Positions 33,506-43,722 are shown, counted from the stretch's first letter. The stretch: DNA of 64,000 bases from Rhodanobacter humi (GCF_041107455.1 NZ_JBGBPY010000001.1:3534001-3598000); one strand, 5' to 3'. Translations and numbers: made by a program. The notes: generated by a model not told the origin, from the sequence alone.

Positions 33506-33588
33506 CGTCATGCCTGCGCAGGCAGGCATCCAGTGTCCTGGTTTCGACGGGTAGGTGTCACTGGGCCCCGGCGTGCGCCGGGGCGACG
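33506..33588. repeat. Composite repeat reaching into the outer-membrane-factor gene
   Basis: Two palindromic units (GCCTGCGCAGGCAGGC at 33513 and CCCCGGCGTGCGCCGGGG at 33566) are joined head to head by CCAGTG/CACTGG. The right-hand unit lies inside the reading frame of the RND outer-membrane factor and encodes its final VAPAHAGAQ and stop. Confidence 0.8.
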
Positions 33589-35048
33589 GCGGTTTCCCGA
33601 TGTTCCCACCAGCCGCCACCCAGCGCCTGGTACAGCGCGACGGTGTCACCGTAGCGGCTGGCCTGCGCCTGCACCAGCGCGACGACGGCTTGCTGCTGCG
33701 CCTGTTCGGCCTGCAGCACGGCGAGGTGGTCCACGTCGCCCAGCGCGAACTGGCGTTGCGCGATGGCGAGGCTGCGCACGGCAGCCTGTTCGGCGAGCTG
33801 CGCCGCGGCCAGCCCGTCGGCGTCGGACTTCAGCGCGTACAGACTGTCGGCCACGTTCTGCAGCGCGGCTATCACGGTGCCGCGGTATTGCGCCTTCGCC
33901 GCATCCAGCGCGGCTTCGGCGGCGCGCTGCTGGTGCTTCAGGCTGCCGGCGTCGAACAGCGGCTGGCTGACATCGGCGGCAAGGTTCCAGAACACCGTGC
34001 CGTGGCTGAACAGGTCGCTGATCTTCGTGGGCGAGCTGCCCGCATTGGCGCTCAGCGTGAACCTGGGCAGGCGGTTCGCCTCGGCCACGCCCACCTGCGC
34101 GCTGGCCGCGTGCAGCTGTGCCGCGGCGGCGCGCACGTCGGGGCGTTGTTCCACCAGCCGCGAGGGCAGGCTGAGCGGCAGCTCGGCAGGCAGGTGCAGG
34201 TCGGCGAGGGCCAGCGTGGTGTCGGGCTGATCGGCAGGCGCACGACCGAGCAGCGCGGCCAGCGCGTCGTCCTGCAGCGCGAGCTGTTTCTGCAGCGGCG
34301 GCAGCGTGGCCTGCGCCTGCGCCAGCGTAGCCTGCTGCGCGGCAACCGCCGCCTCCGGCACGGCGCCCAGCGCGAACTGGCGGCGCAGCGAATCCAGCGT
34401 CTGCCGCTGGCTGTCGACGATGGCCTGCGTGGCGGCGATCTGCGCGCGCAGGCTGCCGGCGTTGATCGCGCCGACCGCCACGTTCGAAGCGAGGCTGAGC
34501 TTGGTGGCTTCGAGCTGGTAGCGCTGCACGTCGGTCTGCGCGCGCAAGGCTTCGAGCTGGCGGCGGCTGCCGCCGAACAGGTCGGGCGCCCACGACACGC
34601 TGAGCTGGGCCGTGTGCAAGGTGTAGTAGTCGTAGCCCGAGGCGGCGGGGCTGGCCAGCGTGCCGGCAACGCGCTGGCGGCTCACGTTGTAGTCCGCGCT
34701 TGCGCTGGGATACAGCGCGCCACGGCCGGCGGCCTGCGCCTCCTGTGCTTGGCGCAGCGCGGCCTGCGCCGCGGCGAGGCCGGGGTTGGCCTGGAGCGCC
34801 TGCGCGATCAGCGCGTCGAGCTGCTCCGAGTGGAACAGCATCCACCATTGCGCCGGCACGTCCTGTCCGGCGACGAGGCGCTGGGCATCGTCGCCGCTGC
34901 CCAGCGTGGCGGGCAGGGGCTGCGCGGTGTAGCGCGCGACCTTGGGCGGAGTGGGGCGGTGGAAGTCGGGGCCGACCATGCAGCCGGCGAGCAGCGCCGC
35001 GCCGAGCACGAGCAGCGAGCGAAAGGAGTGAATGGCGAGTGTCTTCAT
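33558..35048 (-). CDS. RND efflux outer-membrane factor (NodT family lipoprotein)
   Basis: The TolC-like trimeric exit duct of the efflux system, 496 residues. A lipoprotein signal ends LLAGC (about residue 22), then MVGPDFHRPTPPKV, the usual start of NodT-family mature proteins. Two outer-membrane factor repeats follow, with LPSRLVEQRPDVRAAAAQLH and a long helical hairpin region. The last residues (HRETAVAPAHAGAQ) come from an intergenic repeat that has replaced the original 3' end; family members normally end shortly after the ALGGGW motif, which is present. It is third in the operon, 49 bp after the pump. Confidence 0.92.
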   Translation of the reverse strand: MKTLAIHSFRSLLVLGAALLAGCMVGPDFHRPTPPKVARYTAQPLPATLGSGDDAQRLVAGQDVPAQWWMLFHSEQLDALIAQALQANPGLAAAQAALRQAQEAQAAGRGALYPSASADYNVSRQRVAGTLASPAASGYDYYTLHTAQLSVSWAPDLFGGSRRQLEALRAQTDVQRYQLEATKLSLASNVAVGAINAGSLRAQIAATQAIVDSQRQTLDSLRRQFALGAVPEAAVAAQQATLAQAQATLPPLQKQLALQDDALAALLGRAPADQPDTTLALADLHLPAELPLSLPSRLVEQRPDVRAAAAQLHAASAQVGVAEANRLPRFTLSANAGSSPTKISDLFSHGTVFWNLAADVSQPLFDAGSLKHQQRAAEAALDAAKAQYRGTVIAALQNVADSLYALKSDADGLAAAQLAEQAAVRSLAIAQRQFALGDVDHLAVLQAEQAQQQAVVALVQAQASRYGDTVALYQALGGGWWEHRETAVAPAHAGAQ

Positions 35049-35097
35049 CGGAACACCTGGTGGCGGCGCGCACGGCGAGCGGCGCGCCGCGTGGCTA

Positions 35098-38000
35098 TCA
35101 ATGGGCGATGCCCTGGGTGGGCGCGGGCGAGGCGGTGCGCGGCGGGTACTTGCGCTCGATCCAGCGTTCCAGCGCGTAGTACAGCGCCGGCAACAGGTAC
35201 AGCGTGAGCAGGGTGGCGATGGCAAGGCCGCCCACCACCACGGTGGCGAGGCCGCGCTGCACGTCGGTGCCGATGCCGGTGGCGAGCGCGGCGGGCAGCA
35301 TGCCGAAGCTGGCCACGGTGGCGGTCATCAGCACCGGGCGGAAGCGCTCGGCGGCACCTTCCACCACCGCCGATGCCAGCGCCATGCCTTGCGCGCGCAG
35401 CCGGTTGATGTTGGCCACCATGATGATGCCGTTCTGCACCGCCACGCCGAACAGCGCGATGAAGCCCACCGCGGTGGCGATGTTCAGCGTCTCGCCGCGC
35501 ACATGCAGCGCGATCAGCCCGCCCAGCGTGGCCAGCGGCACCACGCCCAGCACCAGCAGCGACTGGCGCAGCCGGCCGAACTCGGCCAGCAGCAGCACCG
35601 CCATGATCGCCATCACCATGCCCAGCACCACGATCAGCCGCGCCTGCGCACGCTCGGCCTCCTGGAAGGTGCCGGCCCATTGCAAGCGGTAGGTCTGCGG
35701 GTCGTAGTGCAGCTTCTGCGCGATCAGCGCCTGCGCCTCGTCCACCAGCTTCGACAGCGCCAGCTGGTGGTTCTCCACGGTGATCGACAGCTGGCGCTTG
35801 CCGCCCTCGTGGGCGATCGTGCCCTCGCCGGTCTGGTAGCCGATGTGCGCCACCAGCGACAGCGGAATCTGCGCGCCGCTGGCCGTGGTCAGCGGCAGCT
35901 TGCCGATGGCCTCGACGTTGTTCGCCACGGCATTGGAAACGCGCGCGGTGACGTTGTAGATGCGGTCGCCCACGTAGACCTGGGTGATCGGCGCGCCGCC
36001 GATCGCGGTCTGGATCAGGCCGCTGATGTCGGCGACGTTGACGCCGTAGCGCGCCGCGGCGGCGCGGTCGGCCTTGATGACGAGTTGCGGGATCGGCGGC
36101 TCCTGGAAGATCGCCGCCTCGGTGCCGGAGATGGTCTTGAGCTGGTCCACGATCTGCCCGCCGAGGCGACGCATCTGCTTGAAATCCTGCCCGTAGACGT
36201 ACAGCACCAGCGCGCTGTGCGCGCCGCTGATCATGTCGTTCTCGCCGTCGCTGATCGGCTGGCTGATGCCGATGCTCATGCCGGGCAACTCACGATCCAG
36301 CCGCGCCTGGAAGCGCTGCACGAAGGCATCCTTGCTCTCGTGGCCGGGCCAGCTGTCGTAGGGCTTCAGGCCCACCGCCACCTCGACGTGCGAGGGCGTC
36401 CACGGATCGGTGCCGGTGTCGTTGCGGCCGAGCTGGGTGACCACGTAGGAGACTTCGGGGAAGGAGCGCACCACGCGTCGCAAGTCGCCGGCCATCGCGC
36501 TGGCCTCATCCAGCGACAGGCCGCTGGGCATCTGCACCTGCAGCCACAGCGAACCTTCGTCCAGCGTGGGCAGGAAGGCGCGGCCCAGGGTGGCGCCCAG
36601 CACGACCACCGCCACCAGCGCGAGGCCGGTGGCGAGGTAGGCCACGCGCAGGTGCTGCAGCAGCTTGCCCAGCGTGGATTTGAAGCCGGCGTGCAGCTTT
36701 TCCAGCGGCCGGTTGTGGAACGGCTTGCGCGGCTTGCGCAGCGCGAGGTACGCCAGCCCCGGGACCAGGGTGATCGTGCACAGCAGCGCGGCCAGCAGCG
36801 CATAGCCCACGGTGAAGGCCATCGGCCGGAACAGCTTGCCCTCGGCGTGCTCGAACGCGAACAGCGGCAGGTAGGCGGTGACGATGATCAGGGTGGCGAA
36901 GAAGATCGGCTTGCCGACCTGGGCGGTGGCCGCCATCACGTCGGACGCGGCCAGCTCCTCGTGCGGCTTGGCCTCGCGACGCAGCAGGATCGCCTCGGTG
37001 ACCACGATGGCGCCGTCCACGATCACGCCGAAGTCGATCGCGCCGATCGAGAACAGGTTCACGCTCATGCCGGTGAGGTGCATCAGGATGAACACCGTGA
37101 CCAGCGACAGCGGGATCACCGTGGCCGTCACCAGCGCCGCGCGCGCGCTGCCCAGGAACAGGATCAGCACGATCAGCACCAGGCCCACGCCTTCCATCAC
37201 GGTGTGGAACACCTTGTCGGTGGTGGCCTGCACCAGGTCGTCGCGGTCGAGGTAGGGCACGATCTTCACGCCCTGCGGCGCGAGCTGCTTGTTGAGTTCG
37301 TCCACCTTCGCGTGCAGGTCCACCAGTACCTTGGACGGGTTCTGGTACTTCAGCAGGTCGACGATGCCCTCGACGGTGTCGGGGTTGTTGTCCTTGCCGA
37401 GGATGCCCTCGCGCACCTGGTGGCCGTAGCGCAGTTCGCCCAGCTCGCGCACCAGCACCGGCACGCCGTGCGCCTGGGTCACCACGATGTCGCCCAGGTC
37501 CTTGAGCGAATGCACCATGCCGATGCCGCGCACGATGTAGCTCTGCTCGCCGCGGCTGATGCGGCCGCCGCCGGCGTTGGCGGTGTTCGCGGAGATCGCC
37601 GCCGTCACCTGCGCCACGCTGACGCCGTAGCGCAGCAGCGCGGCCGGATCGAGCACCAGCTGGAATTCCTTGGTGAAGCCGCCGAAGTTGTCCACGTTCG
37701 CCACGCCGGGCACGGACTGCAGCGCGGGGATCACCGTCCAGGTGTTGAGCTCGGACAGCTGCATCAGGTTCTGCGTGTCCGACTCCAGCGTGTAGCGGTA
37801 GATCTCGCCGGCCGGGCCGGAGACGGGATCGAGACCGGGCGTGATGCCGGGCGGCAGCTGCGCCTGGGCGATGCGCTCCATCACCCGCTGGCGTTCCCAG
37901 TAATCCTCGCTGCCGCCCTTGAACACCAGGGTGATCAGCGACAGGCCGAAGGTGCTGCTGGAGCGCATGTGCACCAGGCCCGGCGTGCCGGCCAGCGCGC

Positions 38001-38211
38001 GTTCCAGCGGCGTGGTGATCTGCTGCTCGATCTCCTCGGCGGCGAGGCCGGGCACCTGGGTGGTGACCTGGGCGGTGACGGCACCGAGCTCCGGGTAGGC
38101 CTCGATGGAAAGCTGGGTCCACGAGTAGTAACCGAAGATCGCCACCAGCACCGTGACCACCAGGAACAGCGTGCGCTTGTGGAAGCAGAACTCGATGATG
38201 CGGTCAATCAT
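35098..38211 (-). CDS. Heavy-metal-efflux RND pump (CzcA/CusA family)
   Basis: An inner-membrane proton-driven pump of 1037 residues, the usual length. It begins MIDRIIEFCFHKRTLFLVVT and contains the heavy-metal RND signature DFGVIVDGAIVVTEAILLRR in transmembrane helix 4, with the proton-relay acidic residue, plus two periplasmic porter domains (ITTPLERALAGTPGLVHMRS; LDEGSLWLQVQMPSGLSLDE). The exact metal cannot be set from sequence: ligand positions of CusA are not all recognisable (SDGENDMISGAHS corresponds to one). It overlaps the adaptor gene by eight bases and precedes the outer-membrane factor, giving the order adaptor-pump-duct. Confidence 0.94.
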   Translation of the reverse strand: MIDRIIEFCFHKRTLFLVVTVLVAIFGYYSWTQLSIEAYPELGAVTAQVTTQVPGLAAEEIEQQITTPLERALAGTPGLVHMRSSSTFGLSLITLVFKGGSEDYWERQRVMERIAQAQLPPGITPGLDPVSGPAGEIYRYTLESDTQNLMQLSELNTWTVIPALQSVPGVANVDNFGGFTKEFQLVLDPAALLRYGVSVAQVTAAISANTANAGGGRISRGEQSYIVRGIGMVHSLKDLGDIVVTQAHGVPVLVRELGELRYGHQVREGILGKDNNPDTVEGIVDLLKYQNPSKVLVDLHAKVDELNKQLAPQGVKIVPYLDRDDLVQATTDKVFHTVMEGVGLVLIVLILFLGSARAALVTATVIPLSLVTVFILMHLTGMSVNLFSIGAIDFGVIVDGAIVVTEAILLRREAKPHEELAASDVMAATAQVGKPIFFATLIIVTAYLPLFAFEHAEGKLFRPMAFTVGYALLAALLCTITLVPGLAYLALRKPRKPFHNRPLEKLHAGFKSTLGKLLQHLRVAYLATGLALVAVVVLGATLGRAFLPTLDEGSLWLQVQMPSGLSLDEASAMAGDLRRVVRSFPEVSYVVTQLGRNDTGTDPWTPSHVEVAVGLKPYDSWPGHESKDAFVQRFQARLDRELPGMSIGISQPISDGENDMISGAHSALVLYVYGQDFKQMRRLGGQIVDQLKTISGTEAAIFQEPPIPQLVIKADRAAAARYGVNVADISGLIQTAIGGAPITQVYVGDRIYNVTARVSNAVANNVEAIGKLPLTTASGAQIPLSLVAHIGYQTGEGTIAHEGGKRQLSITVENHQLALSKLVDEAQALIAQKLHYDPQTYRLQWAGTFQEAERAQARLIVVLGMVMAIMAVLLLAEFGRLRQSLLVLGVVPLATLGGLIALHVRGETLNIATAVGFIALFGVAVQNGIIMVANINRLRAQGMALASAVVEGAAERFRPVLMTATVASFGMLPAALATGIGTDVQRGLATVVVGGLAIATLLTLYLLPALYYALERWIERKYPPRTASPAPTQGIAH

Positions 38212-39346
38212 GGATCAGCACTCCGCCCGCCACGACCACGCGGTCGCCGGCCTTGAGGCCCTTGAGCACGCGCGCGCCGGCGTTCTCGTCGTAGCTCAGT
38301 TCCACCGTGCGGCGCTCGAACGTCCACGGCGCCACCTCGACGAACACCGTGGTGCTGTCGTTGTTCATCAGCAGCGCCGACTCGGGCACGAACACCTGCG
38401 CGGGCTGCTGCACGGCCACGCTGGCGCGGGCGTACATGTTGGGCTTCAGCGCGTGGTCGGCGTTGTCGAAGGCGATGCGGACCTTGTCGCGGCGGGTGTC
38501 GGGATCGAGCACGGCGCTGACCGACGCCACCGTGCCGCGGAACACGCGGTCCGGATACGCCGGCACGCTGGCGCTGGCGGCCTGGCCTTTCGCGACCTGG
38601 CCCAGCTCGTTCTCCGGCACCTGCGCGGTGATCCAGACCTTGTCGATGTTGGCGATGGTCATCAGCGCCGCGGTGGGATCGTTGACGAACATGCCCGGAG
38701 CGATGGACAGCGCGGTGATCGTGCCGCCGATCGGCGCGCGCATCTGCATCGGTCGCGCGCCGGTCTGGGCGTCCGCACTGCCGCCCAACGCCACCAGCCG
38801 GGTCTGCGCGCGGCGGTATTCGGCCTGCGCCTGCGTCACGCCGCTCTGCGCGGCTTCCAGGTCCTTCACTGCGGCGCCGCCGGCCTGCTGCACGCCGCGG
38901 GCGCGATCCAGCGTCTTCTGCGCGAGGCTCAGCGCGTCACGTGCCTTGTCCGTGTCGGCATAGGCCTGGGCGAGGTCGCCGGAGTCGATCACCGCCAGCA
39001 ACTGGCCGCGCTCGACGCGGTCGCCGAGGTCGACCTTCAATGCCACCACGCGCCCGGCGAGCGCGGGCAGCACGTTGGCCATGTGCGCGGGATCGGCCTC
39101 GACGGTAGCGGGGAAATCCAGCGCGTGAGGCGCCTGGTGCAGCTCGACCGGCGCGACCTTCAGCCGCTGGCGCAGCGGTGAGTCGGCCGGCACCTCGATG
39201 CGCGATCCGTGCTGGACGAAGGCGGGTGCGGCCTCGTGCTCGCCCGCATCGTGCGAGCAGCCGCCGAGCAGGCAGGCGAGGGCGAGGGCGAGGGCGAGGG
39301 CGAGCGTGCAGGCGGCGACGCGCGGGCGGGAAACGTGGTGGGACAT
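38204..39346 (-). CDS. RND periplasmic adaptor (membrane-fusion lipoprotein)
   Basis: The CzcB/CusB-type adaptor linking pump and duct, about 380 residues. The N-terminus is a hydrophobic signal with lipobox LLGGC. The lipoyl halves are VLPALAGRVVALKVDLGDRV and RAPIGGTITALSIAPGMFVN, enclosing an alpha-hairpin (QAYADTDKARDALSLAQKTL). The beta-barrel domain has IANIDKVWITAQVPENELGQ. A His/Asp/Glu cluster (SHDAGEHEAAP) follows the lipidated Cys and may bind metal. The start is set at 39346; an ATG three codons earlier (39355) is equally possible. The long gap upstream presumably carries the operon promoter. Confidence 0.92.
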   Translation of the reverse strand: MSHHVSRPRVAACTLALALALALACLLGGCSHDAGEHEAAPAFVQHGSRIEVPADSPLRQRLKVAPVELHQAPHALDFPATVEADPAHMANVLPALAGRVVALKVDLGDRVERGQLLAVIDSGDLAQAYADTDKARDALSLAQKTLDRARGVQQAGGAAVKDLEAAQSGVTQAQAEYRRAQTRLVALGGSADAQTGARPMQMRAPIGGTITALSIAPGMFVNDPTAALMTIANIDKVWITAQVPENELGQVAKGQAASASVPAYPDRVFRGTVASVSAVLDPDTRRDKVRIAFDNADHALKPNMYARASVAVQQPAQVFVPESALLMNNDSTTVFVEVAPWTFERRTVELSYDENAGARVLKGLKAGDRVVVAGGVLIHD

Positions 39347-40199
39347 GGCTTGCATCCGTGGCGGCCGGGCGGGCGGCGGCGGATGCAAGCGGGCACTCAG
39401 CCGTGCATCACGCCGGGCGCCGTGGCCCGGTGGGAGGTGGATTCGTCGGGGATGCGCCCGGACGGGGCGCGGAGGGAGGTCGACTGTCGCTGGGCATCAG
39501 GGGCCTCCATGATCCGTGGCATGGCGAAGTGCATCGTGCCGCGCGCAGGTGGCGGACAGATGGCAGGCACGCCCGAACGCGCGACGCGTTGACGTCGCGC
39601 ACGATGTTCTTGAACGCGTTGTTCCTGAGCGCGTTGTTCTTGATACAGGGAAGCGGTGAAGCAGCATGGGCTCGCCTCTGCATGCGCCCGCGGCGCATGG
39701 GGGCGGCCCGTTCCTCAGTCGAGGAAAGCGCGGGCCGACCGCTGGCGGTCGCAGGCGTTCATCGGGTTGTGCAACGCCGGCATCCGCAAGGGTTTGCGGT
39801 CGCCGACGCATCGACTGGGAATACTGTCCATTTCTCGCTGGAAGTGGCCAAGGAAGCCGTCAGCCGGGCTGAGGGCGCGCGCACTGTAGTTGCGGGCCGG
39901 CGGGCTGTCAACGCGTTTGGATGAGCCATCGCGGGGGCCGGCGCATCGTCGCGGACAGGCATGGCGCAGCACCGCAATCCGGCGGGTGAATCGCGGCTGA
40001 GGGGGTGGGGTGCCGACCTGTCCGCGGAGGGTGGAACACTGTGCGGCGGTCATCATTGCGCAACGCCGGGGGCGAACGCCTCCGCTGCCACGACGCGCTT
40101 TCTTGCGCCTCCGGCTTTGCCTGCCGGCACACCATGCTGCGTCAGAAAACGCGTCTTGCTTCGTACCCGGTGGCTTGCATCGCCGGGATCGCGCGCCGC
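39347..40199. other. Long intergenic region upstream of the RND operon
   Basis: About 850 bp between the adaptor gene and the AIM24 gene. Open frames exist on both strands, but none has a convincing start, signal peptide or family resemblance. A 15-bp tandem repeat at 39605-39644 is the only structure I recognise. The region may hold the efflux promoter and regulatory sites. Confidence 0.5.
39605..39644. repeat. 15-bp tandem repeat upstream of the RND operon
   Basis: TGTTCTTGAACGCGT, TGTTCCTGAGCGCGT and a partial TGTTCTTGAT follow one another directly, about 260 bp before the adaptor start. The period is constant with few mismatches. Confidence 0.7.
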
Positions 40200-40970
40200 C
40201 TAGTTGTTGTCGCCGCCCAATATCGAGCCGACGACACCGCCGAGCAGGCCGGCACCGATGCCGGTCGAGGCCGCCCGGTTGCCTTCGCGCGGCAGGTATT
40301 CGGCGATCTGATGGGCCAGGCGCGAGATCGGCAAGGTCTGCAACCACACCGTGCCGGGCCCGGTGAGCGATGCGAGGAAGATGCCGTCCCCACCAAATAT
40401 GGCATTGCGGATGCCGGGCACGGTGGTGATCTGGAAGCTCACCGAGGCCTGGAAGGCGCCGACGTGGCCGGGGTGCACGCGCAGCGTCTCGCCGGGGGCC
40501 AGGTCCTTCTGGATGAGTTCGCCGGACAGCTCCAACCAAGCCGTGCCGCTGCCGCCGATGTGCTGCAGCAGGAAGCCGCTGCCGCCGAAGATGCCGGCAC
40601 CCAGCGACTGCTGGAAGCCCACGCCGATGCTGACCTGCGGCGTGGCACAGAGGAAGCCGTGACGATGCACCATGTATTCGCGGCCCGGCGCCACCGGCAC
40701 CGGCACGATATGGCCGGGCACCTTGGTGGCGAACGCCACGGTGCCGGGGGATTGCACGGCGCGGTAGTCCGTCATGAACAGGCTGCCGCCGCCGACCACG
40801 CGCTTGAACATGCCGAGCAGGCCGCCACCGCCGCCCATCTGGGTATGCGTGGTCATCTGCACCGAAGCGCTCATCCACGACAACTCGCCGCTTTCGGCGA
40901 ACACGCTTTCGCCGGGATCGAGCTGCACTTCGAGCACGGGCATGGTCGTGCCCTGGATATGTGTCTGCAT
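40200..40970 (-). CDS. AIM24/TIGR00266 family protein
   Basis: A 256-residue protein of the AIM24 (mitochondrial biogenesis-like) family. Seen features are VLEVQLDPGESVFAESGELSWM, GGGGLLGMFKRVVGGGSLFM, GFLLQHIGGSGTAWLELSGE and RVHPGHVGAFQASVSFQI, followed by a Gly-rich tail. The fold is a double-stranded beta-helix like tryptophan-RNA-binding proteins; the bacterial role is unknown. The ATG at 40970 is preferred because upstream residues are not conserved and GAAGAGATTGCC gives a ribosome binding site. Confidence 0.9.
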   Translation of the reverse strand: MQTHIQGTTMPVLEVQLDPGESVFAESGELSWMSASVQMTTHTQMGGGGGLLGMFKRVVGGGSLFMTDYRAVQSPGTVAFATKVPGHIVPVPVAPGREYMVHRHGFLCATPQVSIGVGFQQSLGAGIFGGSGFLLQHIGGSGTAWLELSGELIQKDLAPGETLRVHPGHVGAFQASVSFQITTVPGIRNAIFGGDGIFLASLTGPGTVWLQTLPISRLAHQIAEYLPREGNRAASTGIGAGLLGGVVGSILGGDNN

Positions 40971-41098
40971 GGCAATCTCTTCGGACGAGGATGGGGCGGG
41001 GCGATCCGTCCGCGTGCGCAGTCGCGGTCGCATGCTTCGATGAAGATGCGCTGCATCCTACGCTTCCGCATCGTCGCTCGTAAGCACTCCCATCAACC

Positions 41099-41124
41099 CG
41101 AAGGCCACCTTGCGGCGGCCTTCG
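41099..41124 (-). terminator. Hairpin after typA
   Basis: CGAAGGCC and GGCCTTCG pair around a 10-base loop 25 bp beyond the typA stop. There is only a short T-rich tail, so termination may be weak. Confidence 0.5.
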
Positions 41125-41148
41125 GTTGCATTGCGTCGAACGACTTGC

Positions 41149-42978
41149 TCAGCCGCCGCGCGAGGCGCGCTTGCGGTCGTTCTCGGTGAGGTGCTTCTTG
41201 CGCAGGCGGATTTCCTTCGGCGTCACCTCGACCAGCTCGTCGTCGTCGATGAAGTCCAGCGCCTGCTCCAGCGAGAACTTGGTGGCCGGGGTCAGCTGGA
41301 TCGCATCGTCCTTGCCCGAGGCGCGCATGTTGGTGAGCGGCTTGGGCTTGATCGCGTTGACGGTGAGGTCGTTGTCCTTGGCGTGGATGCCGACCAACTG
41401 GCCCTCATACACGTTGTCGCCTTCGGCGGCGAACAGCTTGCCGCGTTCCTGCAGCGGGCCCAGCGAGTAGGCAGGCGTGGTGCCGCCGGCGTTCGCGATC
41501 ATCACGCCGTTGAGGCGCTTGGCGATCTGGCCTTCTTCCTTCGGGCCGTAATGGTCGAACACGTGGAACAGCAGGCCCGAGCCCTGGGTGAGGGTCTTGA
41601 ACGCGTTCTGGAAGCCGATCAGGCCGCGCGCCGGGATCATGTACTCCAGACGCACGCGGCCCTTGCCGTCCGGCTCCATGTTCTTGAGCTGGCCCTTGCG
41701 CACGCCGAGGCGCTCCATCACCGGACCCTGGTGGGTTTCCTCCACGTCGACCACCAACTGCTCGATCGGCTCCATCTTCTGGCCGTCGATCTCCTTGATG
41801 ATCACTTCCGGACGCGACACGGCCAGTTCGTAGCCCTCGCGGCGCATGTTCTCGATCAGCACCGACAGGTGCAGCTCGCCGCGGCCGGAAACCAGGAACT
41901 TGTCGGCGTCCGAACCCTGCTCGACCTTCAGCGCCACGTTGTGCACCTGCTCGCGGTCGAGGCGATCCTTGAGCTGGCGGCTGGTGAGGAACTTGCCGCC
42001 GCTGAGGTCCTTGTTGCCGGCGAACGGCGAGTTGTTGACCTGGAAGGTCATCGAGATGGTCGGCTCGTCCACCGTCAGCGCCGGCAGCGCCTCGGGGGCG
42101 TCCAGCGCGGTGACGGTGTCGGAGATGGTCAGCTCGGCGATGCCGGAGATGGCCACGATGTCGCCGGCCTCGGCGCTGTCCTGCTCGATGCGTTCCAGGC
42201 CCATGAAGCCGAGCACCTGCAGCACCTTGCCTTGGCGCTTCTTGCCCTCGCGGTTGATCACCGCCACCGGCATGTTCTTCTTCAGCGTGCCGCGCTGGAT
42301 GCGGCCGATGCCGATCACGCCCACGAAGTTGTTGTAGTCCAGCTGGCTGATGCGCATCTGGAACGGGCCTTCCGGATCGACCTCGGGCTTGGGCGTGTGC
42401 TGCATGATCGCCTGGTACAGCGGCGTCATGTCGCCCTCGCGCACGTTCTCGTCGAGGCTGGCGTAGCCGTTCAGGGCCGAGGCGTAGACGATCGGGAAAT
42501 CCATCTGCTCCGGCGTGGCGCCGAGGCGGTCGAACAGGTCCCACACCTGTTCCACCACCCACTCGGGGCGCGCGCCGGGGCGATCGATCTTGTTGATCAC
42601 CACGATCGGCTTGAAGCCCATCGCAAACGCCTTCTGCGTCACGAAGCGCGTCTGCGGCATCGGGCCGTCCATCGCGTCGACCAGGATCAGCACGGTGTCG
42701 ACCATCGACAGCACGCGCTCCACCTCGCCGCCGAAGTCGGCGTGGCCCGGGGTGTCGACGATGTTGATGCGGTTGCCGTTCCACTTGATCGCGGTGTTCT
42801 TGGCCAGGATGGTGATGCCGCGCTCCTTTTCCTGGTCGTTCGAGTCCATCACGCGCTCGGCCAGTACGGTGCGCTCGCTGAGCGTGCCGGACTGCTTCAG
42901 CAGCTGGTCGACGAGGGTGGTCTTGCCGTGGTCGACGTGGGCGACGATGGCGATATTGCGCAGGTTTTCGATGGACAT
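41149..42978 (-). CDS. typA: Ribosome-associated GTPase TypA/BipA
   Basis: A translational GTPase of 609 residues involved in ribosome assembly and stress adaptation. The G motifs are all present: [10 protein letters not shown] (G1), RGITI (G2), [15 protein letters not shown] (G3) and [10 protein letters not shown] (G4). EF-G-like domains III and V follow ([20 protein letters not shown]), then the BipA-specific C-terminal domain with [14 protein letters not shown] and [20 protein letters not shown]. The length equals the family norm. The ATG at 42978 matches homologues ([20 protein letters not shown]). Confidence 0.98.
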   Translation of the reverse strand: MSIENLRNIAIVAHVDHGKTTLVDQLLKQSGTLSERTVLAERVMDSNDQEKERGITILAKNTAIKWNGNRINIVDTPGHADFGGEVERVLSMVDTVLILVDAMDGPMPQTRFVTQKAFAMGFKPIVVINKIDRPGARPEWVVEQVWDLFDRLGATPEQMDFPIVYASALNGYASLDENVREGDMTPLYQAIMQHTPKPEVDPEGPFQMRISQLDYNNFVGVIGIGRIQRGTLKKNMPVAVINREGKKRQGKVLQVLGFMGLERIEQDSAEAGDIVAISGIAELTISDTVTALDAPEALPALTVDEPTISMTFQVNNSPFAGNKDLSGGKFLTSRQLKDRLDREQVHNVALKVEQGSDADKFLVSGRGELHLSVLIENMRREGYELAVSRPEVIIKEIDGQKMEPIEQLVVDVEETHQGPVMERLGVRKGQLKNMEPDGKGRVRLEYMIPARGLIGFQNAFKTLTQGSGLLFHVFDHYGPKEEGQIAKRLNGVMIANAGGTTPAYSLGPLQERGKLFAAEGDNVYEGQLVGIHAKDNDLTVNAIKPKPLTNMRASGKDDAIQLTPATKFSLEQALDFIDDDELVEVTPKEIRLRKKHLTENDRKRASRGG

Positions 42979-43160
42979 GGGATCGGCTCGGGCGATGCGG
43001 GGATCGTCGCGCAGGTTTTTGAAGGGCGAATCGGTCGATTATACGCGCTTGGATGACGATTTGCCCGCGTTTCCGATCGATCCGGCGGGCTGCGCTATCC
43101 TTGGCGATCCACGCGCCGTGCCTGCGGCGCACCGATCCTGTCCAACGCCGAGGAATGCCC

Positions 43161-43670
43161 ATGGCCATCCAAGTCACCCTGCACACCAACCGCGGCCCGA
43201 TCCGCCTGCGCCTGCACGACGACAAGGCGCCGCTGACCGTGGCGAATTTCGTGAACCTGGCCAAGCGCGGCTACTACGACGGCCTGTCGTTCCATCGCGT
43301 GATCGCCGACTTCATGGTCCAGGGCGGTTGCCCGGAAGGCAGCGGTCGCGGTGGCCCGGGCTACAAGTTCGAGGACGAGTTCCATCCCTCGCTGCGCCAC
43401 GACAAGCCCGGCGTGTTGTCGATGGCGAACGCCGGCCCGCGCACCAACGGCAGCCAGTTCTTCATCACCCACGGCGCCACGCCGTGGCTGGACGGCAAGC
43501 ACAGCGTGTTCGGCGAAGTGATCGATGCGAATGACCAACAGGTAGTCGACGCGATCCGCCAGAACGACGTCATCGAGAAGGTCACGGTCGAGGGCGACGT
43601 GGACGCGCTGCTGGCGGCCAAGGCCGACCGCGTGAAGGAATGGAACAGCGTGCTCGATCAGCGCGGCTGA
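43161..43670 (+). CDS. ppiB: Cytoplasmic peptidyl-prolyl cis-trans isomerase B
   Basis: A single-domain cyclophilin of 169 residues without a signal peptide. Conserved stretches are [66 protein letters not shown] and the [12 protein letters not shown] loop. The catalytic Arg is in FHRVI. It accelerates proline isomerisation in the cytoplasm. Either of two ATGs two codons apart could be used; 43161 begins [10 protein letters not shown] strong terminator follows. Confidence 0.95.
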   Translation: MAIQVTLHTNRGPIRLRLHDDKAPLTVANFVNLAKRGYYDGLSFHRVIADFMVQGGCPEGSGRGGPGYKFEDEFHPSLRHDKPGVLSMANAGPRTNGSQFFITHGATPWLDGKHSVFGEVIDANDQQVVDAIRQNDVIEKVTVEGDVDALLAAKADRVKEWNSVLDQRG

Positions 43671-43693
43671 TCCGCGACAGGTGTCACCCCTGC

Positions 43694-43722
43694 AAGCCAC
43701 CGCCTTGGTGCGGTGGCTTTTT
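43694..43722 (+). terminator. Rho-independent terminator of ppiB
   Basis: AAGCCACCGC CTTGGT GCGGTGGCTT forms a 10-bp stem, and the 3' arm runs into TTTTT. Confidence 0.9.

Noticed and set aside
35032-38256. Plus-strand open frame of about 1,070 codons opposite the RND pump
   Set aside because: It is an antisense shadow of the pump gene, full of Gln/His/Arg runs with no recognisable domain.
39408-39811. Possible small metal-regulatory gene (CzcI-like) upstream of the RND operon
   Set aside because: Minus-strand frames exist here but lack a signal peptide, His-rich motif or ribosome binding site.
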